The position numbers and the translations under genes are program-made. The notes under the pieces were generated by a model, which had not been told where the DNA came from, made no database searches, and saw only the letters and a program-made list of their open reading frames with translations. Below are positions 1 through 5,944 of a stretch of 13,355 bases of DNA, one piece after another (the stretch's first letter is position 1; each line of letters begins with the position of its first letter). The DNA is from DATFPQ01 sp035264765 (lineage in GTDB: Bacteria; Actinomycetota; Actinomycetes; Actinomycetales; Angustibacteraceae), in NCBI GenBank assembly GCA_035264765.1, contig DATFPQ010000300.1, forward strand, positions 1 through 13,355, written 5' to 3'.

Positions 1-531
1 CGCGTCAAAATCATGCACGCTGCAGTCCCTGAAGATGCCACCCGACGTTTCGATGTAGGCGTCCGAAGGTGGGGCAGGGTCCAGAGTGGTCGACCGGACG
101 GTGTGAATGAAACCGAGCTCACCGGCGGCGACAGCACGGCGGGCTTCGACGAATGCCGCGTCGAAACGGCGTGGGTAGCCGATCTGGACCGGAATGTCAC
201 TGGCCAGGGTCCGCCGTAGCACTTCCGCGCTGGCTCCGGTGTCCTTCGATACCGGCTTCTCGCAGAAGGTCGGCAGCCCGGCGGCCAGCGAGGCAAGGAT
301 CAGCTCGGGGTGCACCGCGGTCGCGGCAGCTATCACCACGCCATCGATGCCGCATGAGAGAAGCTCCTCCACACTCCCGGCTGGCTCCACCGACCCAAGA
401 CGCTGGACGGCCGCGTCGACAAGCGCAGGGTCCTGGTCGTGGACGACAAGCGAGTCCACAACCCCCAAGCCGTTGAGGGTGGCTGCGTGAAACGCGCCGA
501 TACGACCAAGGCCGATCAAACCGAGACGCAT
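1..531 (-). CDS. Partial IolG-type Gfo/Idh/MocA dehydrogenase (C-terminus beyond window edge)
   Basis: Translating the minus strand from ATG at 531 gives 177 codons that run off the left edge. The N-terminus is a Rossmann fold starting MRLGLIGLGRIGAFH (GxGxxG-type). The signature CEKP lies at residues 90-93, with catalytic Lys92. The segment SGGIFRDCSVHDFD at 163-176 supplies the Asp169 and His173 expected of the Lys/Asp/His triad in inositol dehydrogenases. This subfamily oxidises a ring or sugar hydroxyl with NAD(P). The protein closely resembles the operon IolG at 8701-9714, so it is a paralogue from the same subfamily. A GAAGGA about 10 nt upstream can serve as the ribosome binding site. 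The gene is divergent from the isomerase gene at 840 and shares its control region. The exact substrate (myo-, scyllo- or chiro-inositol, or another polyol) cannot be read from the sequence. The last codon visible is an Ala just after HDFD, so about half of a usual 330-340 aa protein is missing. Confidence 0.88.
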   Translation of the reverse strand, partial: MRLGLIGLGRIGAFHAATLNGLGVVDSLVVHDQDPALVDAAVQRLGSVEPAGSVEELLSCGIDGVVIAAATAVHPELILASLAAGLPTFCEKPVSKDTGASAEVLRRTLASDIPVQIGYPRRFDAAFVEARRAVAAGELGFIHTVRSTTLDPAPPSDAYIETSGGIFRDCSVHDFDA

Positions 532-612
532 GGAAGCACGATCCTTCGCTAGTTGATCTTGCAGGCCGCCGAGACGCGGTCGAGCCAGATCTCGGGCCGA
601 GCCCCTCCTGAG

Positions 613-639
613 CCGTCGCACTGACGGAGGCGGGCCTCC
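613..639. repeat. Two overlapping, mutually exclusive stem-loops
   Basis: CCGTC (613-617) pairs with GACGG (623-627) around a 5-nt loop. GGAGG (626-630) pairs with CCTCC (635-639) around CGGG; as a DNA dyad this second element is a 14-mer with 6-bp arms (626-639). The two stems share bases 626-627 and cannot both form fully. They lie 80-110 bp upstream of the minus-strand dehydrogenase start and so could be in its leader. A role is not shown, because short GC-rich stems arise easily in such DNA. Confidence 0.35.
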
Positions 640-714
640 CACCCGCTGAAGTGCTGGCGCACCTAGTGATACCCGGAACAGCCTACCCCGGCTCAGTCAC
701 TCATAATCGCGAGG

Positions 715-743
715 TAGACAACTTGTCCGCTGCGCGGTAACAT
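715..743 (+). promoter_or_regulatory. Sigma70-type promoter for the isomerase/oxidoreductase pair
   Basis: The -35 box TAGACA (715-720, 5 of 6 to TTGACA) is followed by a 17-bp spacer and a -10 box TAACAT (738-743, 4 of 6 to TATAAT). This predicts a transcript starting near 750 with a leader of about 90 nt before the GTG at 840. The spacing is ideal and the region is AT-richer than its surroundings. It is the best promoter match seen upstream of this gene. Confidence 0.5.
717..727. promoter_or_regulatory. Candidate operator palindrome over the -35 region
   Basis: GACAACTTGTC is an 11-bp palindrome (GACAA-C-TTGTC) that is perfect apart from its single central base. It overlaps the -35 box at 715-720 and extends into the spacer. 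A repressor bound here would occlude RNA polymerase. The regulator is unknown: the sequence differs from the dyads next to the GntR gene at 9815-9862, so a different regulator is implied if the site is real. Confidence 0.4.
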
Positions 744-839
744 TTGGCCGTCAGGGCGATGGCGCCGCGCAACGGGCTCTTCTCGCGACTCCCACCGTGA
801 CACCGCGCAACCGCCCAACCGCTCAACAGGGAGAGCCCC

Positions 840-1727
840 GTGGCCCATAACGTCCTGATCGGTAGCGCGCCTGACTCCTGGGGAATCTGGTTCGCGAACG
901 ACCCCCACCAGACCCCTGCGAGCCGGTTCCTCGACGAGGTCGCTCAGGCTGGGTATGAGTGGATCGAGATCGGTGCCTTCGGCTACCTCTCCACCGACCC
1001 CGCCCAACTGCGTCACGAACTCGATATGCGACACCTCAAGGTTTCTGGTGGAACTACCTTCGCCCGGCTTCAGCATCCAGACACTATCGACGAGGTCTGG
1101 GAGCAGGTCGCCCCGATCGCCTCTCTCACCGCAGCAATGGGCGCCGAGCACATGGTTGTCATTCCCGACCTGTGGCGTGACGACCTGACCGGCAACGAGA
1201 AAGAGCCCCGCCAGCTCAGTGCGGAACAGTGGACCGCCCTCACCAAGAATCACAACGAGCTCGGCCGGCGCCTGCTCGAGGAGTATGGCGTCCATTCGCA
1301 GTTTCACCCGCATGCCGATAGCCACGTCGGCTACCAGGCCGACGTCGAACGCTTCCTCGAGGCCACCGACCCCGCCTACGTCAATCTGTGCCTTGATACC
1401 GGCCACATCGCCTACTACGGCGGCGACTCGATCCACCTGATGACCAAGTACCCCGAACGGATCGGCTACCTTCACCTCAAGCAGGTCAACGCCGAGCTCG
1501 CAGCCCGCGCTCTCGCCGAGGACATCTCCTTCTCTCAGACCGTCCGGATGGACATCATGGTCGAACCTCCGTCCGGGGTGCCCGACCTCGCCGAGGTCCT
1601 CCATGCCGCTGGAGAGCTGCCTCAGCACCTCTTCGCGATCGTGGAGCAAGACATGTACCCGTGCAGTCCCGACCGGCCGCTGCCCATCGCTCGCCGCACC
1701 TACACCTACCTCTCCAGCTGCATGTAG
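840..1727 (+). CDS. TIM-barrel sugar isomerase/epimerase-family protein (IolE/IolI/AP-endonuclease-2 fold)
   Basis: The 295-aa product starts at a GTG with AGGGAGAG at 828-835 as ribosome binding site. It has the xylose isomerase-like TIM-barrel pattern. GSAPDSWGIWF lies at residues 8-18 and WIEIG at 41-45, with Glu43 a likely metal ligand. FHPH is at 155-158, CLDTGH at 184-189, YLHLK at 210-214 and VEQD at 268-271. These give the usual Glu/Asp/His/Glu divalent metal site. Inosose dehydratases (IolE), 2-keto-myo-inositol isomerases (IolI) and many 3-keto-sugar isomerases share this fold. It is clearly different from the operon IolE at 7841-8713. The next gene begins 21 bp downstream, so the two are probably co-transcribed. 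With dehydrogenases on both sides, the likely job is dehydration, isomerisation or epimerisation of a keto-inositol or keto-sugar. Family assignment is firm, but the reaction is not determined. Confidence 0.85.
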   Translation: MAHNVLIGSAPDSWGIWFANDPHQTPASRFLDEVAQAGYEWIEIGAFGYLSTDPAQLRHELDMRHLKVSGGTTFARLQHPDTIDEVWEQVAPIASLTAAMGAEHMVVIPDLWRDDLTGNEKEPRQLSAEQWTALTKNHNELGRRLLEEYGVHSQFHPHADSHVGYQADVERFLEATDPAYVNLCLDTGHIAYYGGDSIHLMTKYPERIGYLHLKQVNAELAARALAEDISFSQTVRMDIMVEPPSGVPDLAEVLHAAGELPQHLFAIVEQDMYPCSPDRPLPIARRTYTYLSSCM

Positions 1728-1748
1728 ACGACTCGTGAGCCGCACACC

Positions 1749-2810
1749 GTGAGCACATTCCCCGATGCCCTTCCAACAGCCCGCACGCCCGACCCCCGCA
1801 GAGCACCCGCCCTGAGCTGGGGAGTCATGGGTACCGGCTGGATCGCCGAGCGGTTCGTCGGGTCACTGCAGTCTCACTCCAGCCAGCAGGTCGTCGCCGT
1901 GGGCTCGCGCAGCCACAGCACGGCTGACCTGTTCGCCCGGCGATTCGGAATTCTGCGGTCGCACGCCAGCTATCACGACTTGGTCGCCGACTCCGCCGTT
2001 GACGTCATCTACGTTGCGACGCCCCACACCGCTCACCTCGAGGGCGCCCTGCTGGCCCTGGAAGCCGGTAAGCACACTGTCGTTGAGAAGCCTCTCGCCA
2101 TGAATGCCGGAGAGGCCAGGAAGATCGCGAGTGTTGCAGCGGCCCGAAACCTTTTCTGCATGGAGGCGCACTGGACAACGTTCCTGCCGAAGTACGACAT
2201 CCTTCAGCAGCTGCTCGACTCCGGCGCGCTGGGCGACATCATGACCGTCGTCGCAGACTTCGGAGAATGGTTTCCGCGGCAACACCGCATCTTCCGATCT
2301 GACCTGGCCGGCGGGCCCATGCTCGATCTCGGCACCTACCTGGTGAGCCTGGTCGTCAAGGTCTTCGGCAGCAGTCCAGACCAGATCGTCGCTCGCAGCT
2401 CGAAACTTGACTGCGGCGTCATGGGCCAGACCGCGATGATCCTGACCTACGGCGACCGGCAGGCTGCGCTGCACACCACGATCCTCGCCAACACGCCCAC
2501 CAGTGCCACCATCGCCGGGACCAAAGCGACCATCGTCATCGACGGCCCGTTCTACCAGCCAGGCGGATTCACACTGACCTCGATCGACGGTGCCCGCTCG
2601 TTGCGGTACGAGGAACCCCAAGACGCTCACGAAGGCGGACTCCACTACGAAGCCGCCGAGGCCGCCCGGCGCATCGCTAACCGCGAGGTAGAGTCACCCC
2701 TCCGCCCGCTGGCTCTGAGCATCAAGACAATCGCCATCATGGACGAAGTGCGGCGCCTGACCCAGGACTACTTCCTGGGCGAGAAGACGCCGACATCAGA
2801 CCTGGCATAA
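1749..2810 (+). CDS. Gfo/Idh/MocA oxidoreductase, dihydrodiol/xylose dehydrogenase-like
   Basis: The 353-aa product has a Rossmann motif WGVMGTGWIA at residues 24-33, VVEKPLAMNAGEA at 111-123 (Lys114), EAHWTTFLP at 139-147 and LDLGTYLVSL at 192-201. A Tyr (Tyr197) in DLGTY replaces the His seen in inositol dehydrogenases. That pattern is typical of the trans-dihydrodiol dehydrogenase/NADP-dependent D-xylose dehydrogenase/glucose-fructose oxidoreductase branch. It therefore probably oxidises or reduces an aldose or keto-sugar rather than acting as a second IolG. The chosen GTG at 1749 leaves about 22 residues ahead of the Rossmann strand and has no strong Shine-Dalgarno sequence. Translation probably depends on coupling to the isomerase gene, whose stop lies 21 bp upstream. 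The only nearby in-frame alternative is an ATG inside the Rossmann motif, which would destroy it. A hairpin at 2826-2841 follows the TAA stop. The substrate is unknown. Confidence 0.85.
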   Translation: MSTFPDALPTARTPDPRRAPALSWGVMGTGWIAERFVGSLQSHSSQQVVAVGSRSHSTADLFARRFGILRSHASYHDLVADSAVDVIYVATPHTAHLEGALLALEAGKHTVVEKPLAMNAGEARKIASVAAARNLFCMEAHWTTFLPKYDILQQLLDSGALGDIMTVVADFGEWFPRQHRIFRSDLAGGPMLDLGTYLVSLVVKVFGSSPDQIVARSSKLDCGVMGQTAMILTYGDRQAALHTTILANTPTSATIAGTKATIVIDGPFYQPGGFTLTSIDGARSLRYEEPQDAHEGGLHYEAAEAARRIANREVESPLRPLALSIKTIAIMDEVRRLTQDYFLGEKTPTSDLA

Positions 2811-2825
2811 GCCGTCCGCTCCTGG

Positions 2826-2841
2826 TTCACCCGTCGGTGAA
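2826..2841 (+). terminator. Hairpin after the left-module oxidoreductase
   Basis: TTCACC (2826-2831) pairs perfectly with GGTGAA (2836-2841) across a CGTC tetraloop, beginning 16 bp after the TAA stop. GG and ACC outside could extend it past one bulged G. There is no T tract, which is common for actinobacterial terminators but leaves the call uncertain. Confidence 0.45.
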
Positions 2842-2863
2842 GACCGGGGGTCTGCAAGGTGGG

Positions 2864-2968
2864 AGCTCCCTGCAACCCAACGGCTCTCATCAGCGGGGCG
2901 ACCCGCTTGCGCCGACCCGCGCTGCCCAGCCCCTGGCGCAGCTCGGCGTGCACTAGCGCCGCCCCCAG
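2864..2968 (-). pseudogene. Relic of an IS3-family transposase (OrfB, HTH_21 region)
   Basis: Reading the minus strand from about 2968 gives LGAALVHAELRQGLGSAG followed by RRKRVAPLMRAVGLQGA. This resembles the segment just before the DDE catalytic domain in IS3-family OrfB proteins, where YGxPRVHAELR...GRKRVARLMRxAGLQG is typical. Only about 35 codons are recognisable. The flanking translation in the same frame does not look like transposase, there is no DDE domain, no OrfA, and no terminal inverted repeats were found. The open frame continues unrelated to 2768, inside the end of the oxidoreductase gene. It is therefore a dead fragment, probably left by a deletion or recombination between the left module and the iol operon. 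A chance resemblance is possible but unlikely given the run HAELR, RKRVA, LMR, GLQG in the correct order and spacing. Confidence 0.6.
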
Positions 2969-3011
2969 GACCGCGGGGACATGCTCGCGCTCGCCGCGTC
3001 GCAGCGGCCGT

Positions 3012-3036
3012 GGAGCGCCGCCGCGGCGGCCACTCC
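3012..3036. terminator. Strong GC dyad in the convergent region
   Basis: The core GCCGCCGCGGCGGC (3017-3030) is a perfect 14-bp palindrome. It is flanked by GGAG on the left and CTCC on the right, giving an imperfect dyad of about 25 bp. Its place between two converging transcription units suits a bidirectional terminator, but there is no T tract on either side. Confidence 0.35.
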
Positions 3037-3069
3037 CTCGGACCCGCCCGCGTGGCGGTCCATCCCGTC

Positions 3070-3108
3070 GTGGTACCTGCTCGGCACAGCCCCCAGGAAG
3101 GGGACCAC
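3070..3108 (-). terminator. Possible bulged hairpin downstream of iolD
   Basis: On the minus strand GTGGTCCCC is followed by a short loop and GGGG, then about 15 unpaired bases and ACCAC. The inner stem is only 4 bp (CCCC 3091-3094, GGGG 3100-3103), with outer arms at 3070-3074 and 3104-3108. It begins about 27 nt after the iolD stop. It is weak, and the dyad at 3012-3036 may do the work instead. Confidence 0.25.
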
Positions 3109-3134
3109 GCGCTCCAGACGTCGCGCAGGTGGCC

Positions 3135-5033
3135 TCAGCCGGACGTCGGTGGGCTCAGTAGCGGCCGCTGGTCGCGCTTGTGCTCCTCGTAGCGGGTCCG
3201 CGCCTGCTGGGTGGACTCGAGCGTCGACACCTCGCTCACCGGGACGTCCCACCAGGACTCGCTGTCCGGCATGTCGACGTGGATGTCGCAGTCCACATGG
3301 ACAACCGTTGTCCGGGTCGACGCGATCGCCTTCTGCAGGCAGCTGCGCAGCTCGTCGACAGTCTCGGCACGCAGGACGTCGGCCCCCAGGCTCGCCGCGT
3401 TCGCGGCCAGGTCCACCGGCAGCACGTCGCCGTCCAGCCGGCCGCGCTCGGAGCGGTACCGGTACTTGGTGCCGAACCGCTGTGACCCGACCTCGTCGGA
3501 GAGCGCGCCGATGGAGGCGAACCCGTGGTTCTGCACCAGAACCACGACCAGCTTGACGCCCTCCTGGACCGCCGTGACCAGCTCCTGAGCCATCATCAGA
3601 TACGAGCCGTCGCCGACCAGGACGAACACCTGGCGGTCGGGGGTCGCCATCTTCGCGCCCAGCCCGCCGGCGATCTCGTATCCCATGCAGGAGTAGCCGT
3701 ACTCGACGTGGTAGCCCTTGGGGTCGCGGGTCCGCCACAGCCGGTGCAGGTCCCCGGGCATCGACCCCGCCGCGCATACGACGACGTCCCGAGGGGACGA
3801 CAGCTCGTTCACCATGCCGAGCACCTGGCCCTGGGTCGGCTGCTTGGCCCCGTTCCCGTCCCCGGCGTACGTCGCGCCGACGGCGCGGTCCCAGTCGGCG
3901 GCGAGGCGGGTGGCCGTCGACCGGTACTCGCCGTCGACCTGCCAGCCCGCGAGCGCCTCGGCAAGTGCCACGAGCGCCTCCCGCGCATCGGCCTGCACCG
4001 CGAGACCGGAGTGCTTCGTGCTGTCCAGGCCGGCCACGTTGATGTTGACGAACCGCACGTCCGGGTTGGCGAATGCCGTTCGGGAGGCGGTCGTGAAGTC
4101 GCTCCACCGGGTGCCGACGCCGATCACCAGGTCTGCCTCGCGGGCCAGCGCGTTGGCCGCGGCCGTGCCGGTGGAGCCCACGGCGCCCACCGACTGCGGG
4201 TGGTCGTACGGCAGCGAGCCCTTACCGGCCTGGGACTGCCCGACCGGTATGCCGGTTGCCTCGACGAGCGCGCGCAGTGCGTCGGTGGCCTCCGAGTAGA
4301 TGACGCCGCCGCCCGCGACAAGCAGCGGCCGCCGAGAGCGACGGATCAGCTCGGCCGCGCGCTGCAGCACGGCCGGCTCCGGCACCGGGCGCGCCACGTG
4401 CCAGACCCGGCGGTCGAACAGCTCAACCGGCCAGTCGTGCGCCTCCGCCTGCACGTCCTGCGGAAGCGCGATCGTCACCGCACCGGTCTCAGCGGGGTCG
4501 GCCAGGACGCGCATGGCTCCCAGCAGCGCGGACGGCAGCTGCTCGGGCCGCCAGATCCGGTCGAAGAACGCGGACACCGGACGCAGCGTGTCGTTGACGC
4601 TGATGTCGTACCCGCGCTGGGACTCCAGCTCCTGCAGCACCGTGCCGGACGCCCGGGTGGCGAAGACGTCACCGGGCAGCAGCAGCACCGGCAACCGGTT
4701 TACGGTGGCCAGCGCAGCGCCGGTCACCAGGTTGGTCGCACCGGGTCCGATCGACGTACTGCAGGCCAGGGTCGACAGCCGGTTCCGCATGCGCGCGTAA
4801 GCGGCCGCCGCATGCACCATCCCCTGCTCGTTGCGGGCCTGGTGATACGGCAGGGCGCCGGGATCCTGCAGCTCGGCCTGCAGCAACGCCTGGCCGATGC
4901 CGGCCACGTTGCCGTGGCCGAAGATGCCGAAGCAGCCCTCGACGAGCCGTTGCTCGACGCCGTCCCGCTCACTGTGCTGCTGGGCGAGGAACCGGACGAC
5001 CGCCTGCGCGACGGTCAGGCGGACGGTGTTCAT
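3135..5033 (-). CDS. iolD: 3D-(3,5/4)-trihydroxycyclohexane-1,2-dione acylhydrolase
   Basis: This ThDP-dependent enzyme opens the inositol-derived ring dione to 5-deoxy-D-glucuronate, between IolE and IolB in the pathway. The 632-aa product has the full three-domain layout. The N-terminal pyrimidine-binding domain carries RNEQGMVHAAAAYAR at 67-81 with Glu69, the expected catalytic glutamate. A central domain includes VAGGGVIYSE (239-248). The C-terminal pyrophosphate domain has VGDGSYLMMAQE (473-484), with Asp475 and Asn502 forming the Mg-ThDP motif. The length is normal for IolD. The ATG at 5033 overlaps the iolB stop by 4 bp (ATGA) and has GAGGAG 5 nt upstream. It is the last gene of the operon. 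Other ThDP enzymes (acetolactate synthase, glyoxylate carboligase) share the fold, but the iolB/iolC/iolE/iolG neighbours make iolD close to certain. Confidence 0.95.
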   Translation of the reverse strand: MNTVRLTVAQAVVRFLAQQHSERDGVEQRLVEGCFGIFGHGNVAGIGQALLQAELQDPGALPYHQARNEQGMVHAAAAYARMRNRLSTLACSTSIGPGATNLVTGAALATVNRLPVLLLPGDVFATRASGTVLQELESQRGYDISVNDTLRPVSAFFDRIWRPEQLPSALLGAMRVLADPAETGAVTIALPQDVQAEAHDWPVELFDRRVWHVARPVPEPAVLQRAAELIRRSRRPLLVAGGGVIYSEATDALRALVEATGIPVGQSQAGKGSLPYDHPQSVGAVGSTGTAAANALAREADLVIGVGTRWSDFTTASRTAFANPDVRFVNINVAGLDSTKHSGLAVQADAREALVALAEALAGWQVDGEYRSTATRLAADWDRAVGATYAGDGNGAKQPTQGQVLGMVNELSSPRDVVVCAAGSMPGDLHRLWRTRDPKGYHVEYGYSCMGYEIAGGLGAKMATPDRQVFVLVGDGSYLMMAQELVTAVQEGVKLVVVLVQNHGFASIGALSDEVGSQRFGTKYRYRSERGRLDGDVLPVDLAANAASLGADVLRAETVDELRSCLQKAIASTRTTVVHVDCDIHVDMPDSESWWDVPVSEVSTLESTQQARTRYEEHKRDQRPLLSPPTSG

Positions 5034-5944
5034 TTCTGCTCCTCGGGAAAGGGCAGGCGGGGGTCGACCGGCACCCCGTCCCAGGTGCCGCGCACCCATG
5101 CGTGCGCGGGGTCGTCGCAGATCTGCCAGCGGCGCTCGGCCCCCGGCCCGGCCATGACGTTGAGGTAGTACAGGTCGTAACCCGGCGCGGCCATCGAGGG
5201 TCCGTGCCAGCCGTGCGGGATCAGGACGACGTCGCCGGACCGCACCTCCGCGAGGACGTCGATCGGCCGGTCGGGCTCGCCGTAGACCCGCTGGTAGGCG
5301 ACGCCCGGACCGTCCGGTCCACCGGCGACCTCGAAGTAGTAGATCTCCTCGAGCACGGACTCACCGGGCCGCTCGGTGTCGTGCTTGTGCGGCGGGTACG
5401 ACGACCAGTTGCCGCCCGGCGTCAGCACCTCACAGGCGATCAGCTTGTCCGCCTCGAAAGCGTCGGGAGTGCAAAAGTTGTTTACCTGCCGCGAGCAGCT
5501 TCCGGCGCCGCGCAGCTCGACCGGCACGCCATCGACCGAGCCATAGCGGAACGGCAGCCGCCGCTGTGCCCGCGCCGAGGGCAGGGCAAAGCGCCCGCCG
5601 CGTTCGCTGCGGACCACGGCCACGGCGTCCCGGGGCACGTAGGCGAAGTCCGTGGGTCCGGCGAAGACGCCAGCCCGGCCGCGGAGCTCGAAACGCTGGC
5701 CCTCGCACTCGACGGAGCAGCTGCCGGCGAGCGGGAGCACGAGCAGCTCGTCCGGACCGGTGCTGACCTGATGCTCGCTGCGGGGCGCCAGCTCGACGAC
5801 GCGCAGGCCGCTGTAGCCCCAGCCGGCCAGCTCGGGGTCGATGGCGGTCGCGTAGCCGTCCCGCGCGGTGCTGCCGGCGACACGATGCAGACGAGCGCCA
5901 TCGTCCAGGCGAGCGCCATCGTGTGTGCCGAACGACCGGCTCAC
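5030..5944 (-). CDS. iolB: 5-deoxy-glucuronate isomerase
   Basis: IolB converts 5-deoxy-D-glucuronate to 2-deoxy-5-keto-D-gluconate and belongs to the KduI/IolB bicupin family. The 304-aa product contains GWGYSGLRVVEL (41-52) and the hallmark WSSYPPHKHDTERPGESVLE (180-199), followed by EIYYF. His186, His188 and a Glu at 199-200 are probable metal ligands. HGWHGPS (244-250) supplies the fourth, His247. The start is taken as GTG 5944, which overlaps the previous stop as GTGA. There is no clear Shine-Dalgarno sequence, so translation is probably coupled. The stop overlaps the iolD ATG by 4 bp. The N-terminus carries a small in-frame tandem duplication (DGARL-D-DGARL, residues 9-19; an 18-bp repeat around 5890-5925) ahead of the conserved part. 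The family and function call is firm. Confidence 0.95.
   Translation of the reverse strand: MSRSFGTHDGARLDDGARLHRVAGSTARDGYATAIDPELAGWGYSGLRVVELAPRSEHQVSTGPDELLVLPLAGSCSVECEGQRFELRGRAGVFAGPTDFAYVPRDAVAVVRSERGGRFALPSARAQRRLPFRYGSVDGVPVELRGAGSCSRQVNNFCTPDAFEADKLIACEVLTPGGNWSSYPPHKHDTERPGESVLEEIYYFEVAGGPDGPGVAYQRVYGEPDRPIDVLAEVRSGDVVLIPHGWHGPSMAAPGYDLYYLNVMAGPGAERRWQICDDPAHAWVRGTWDGVPVDPRLPFPEEQK

Larger units (their letters stand above)
532..839. other. Divergent intergenic control region of the left module
   Basis: This 308-bp stretch separates the minus-strand dehydrogenase (start 531) from the plus-strand isomerase (start 840), and I see no gene in it. It holds a plus-strand promoter and palindrome at 715-743 (listed separately). 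It also holds two overlapping potential hairpins at 613-639, which would lie in the leader of the minus-strand gene. No convincing minus-strand -35/-10 pair was found. Confidence 0.6.
2811..3134. other. Convergent intergenic junction with hairpins and an IS relic
   Basis: This 324-bp stretch lies between the ends of the left-module oxidoreductase and iolD. It contains a hairpin at 2826-2841, a perfect 10-bp palindrome GGGAGCTCCC at 2861-2870, an IS3-type transposase fragment on the minus strand (about 2864-2968), a strong GC dyad at 3012-3036 and a bulged hairpin at 3070-3108. I see no intact gene. Confidence 0.6.

Noticed and set aside
545..552. Octamer TTCGCTAG shared with 9853-9860 inside the perfect inverted repeat
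   Set aside because: Only one half-site is present and there is no inverted partner nearby. A single shared 8-mer in 13 kb is expected by chance about half the time.
693..1745. 350-codon minus-strand open frame opposite the isomerase gene
   Set aside because: It mirrors the codon pattern of the plus-strand TIM-barrel gene and shows no family motif.
2953..4107. 384-codon minus-strand open frame
   Set aside because: It is out of frame with iolD, which is convincingly coding in the overlapping part. Its translation is Arg-rich and lacks motifs.
3525..5168. 547-codon open frame on the plus strand
   Set aside because: It is antisense to iolD and iolB, has low-complexity Arg/Gly/His-rich composition, and shows no recognisable domain. 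It is a by-product of high-GC codon bias.
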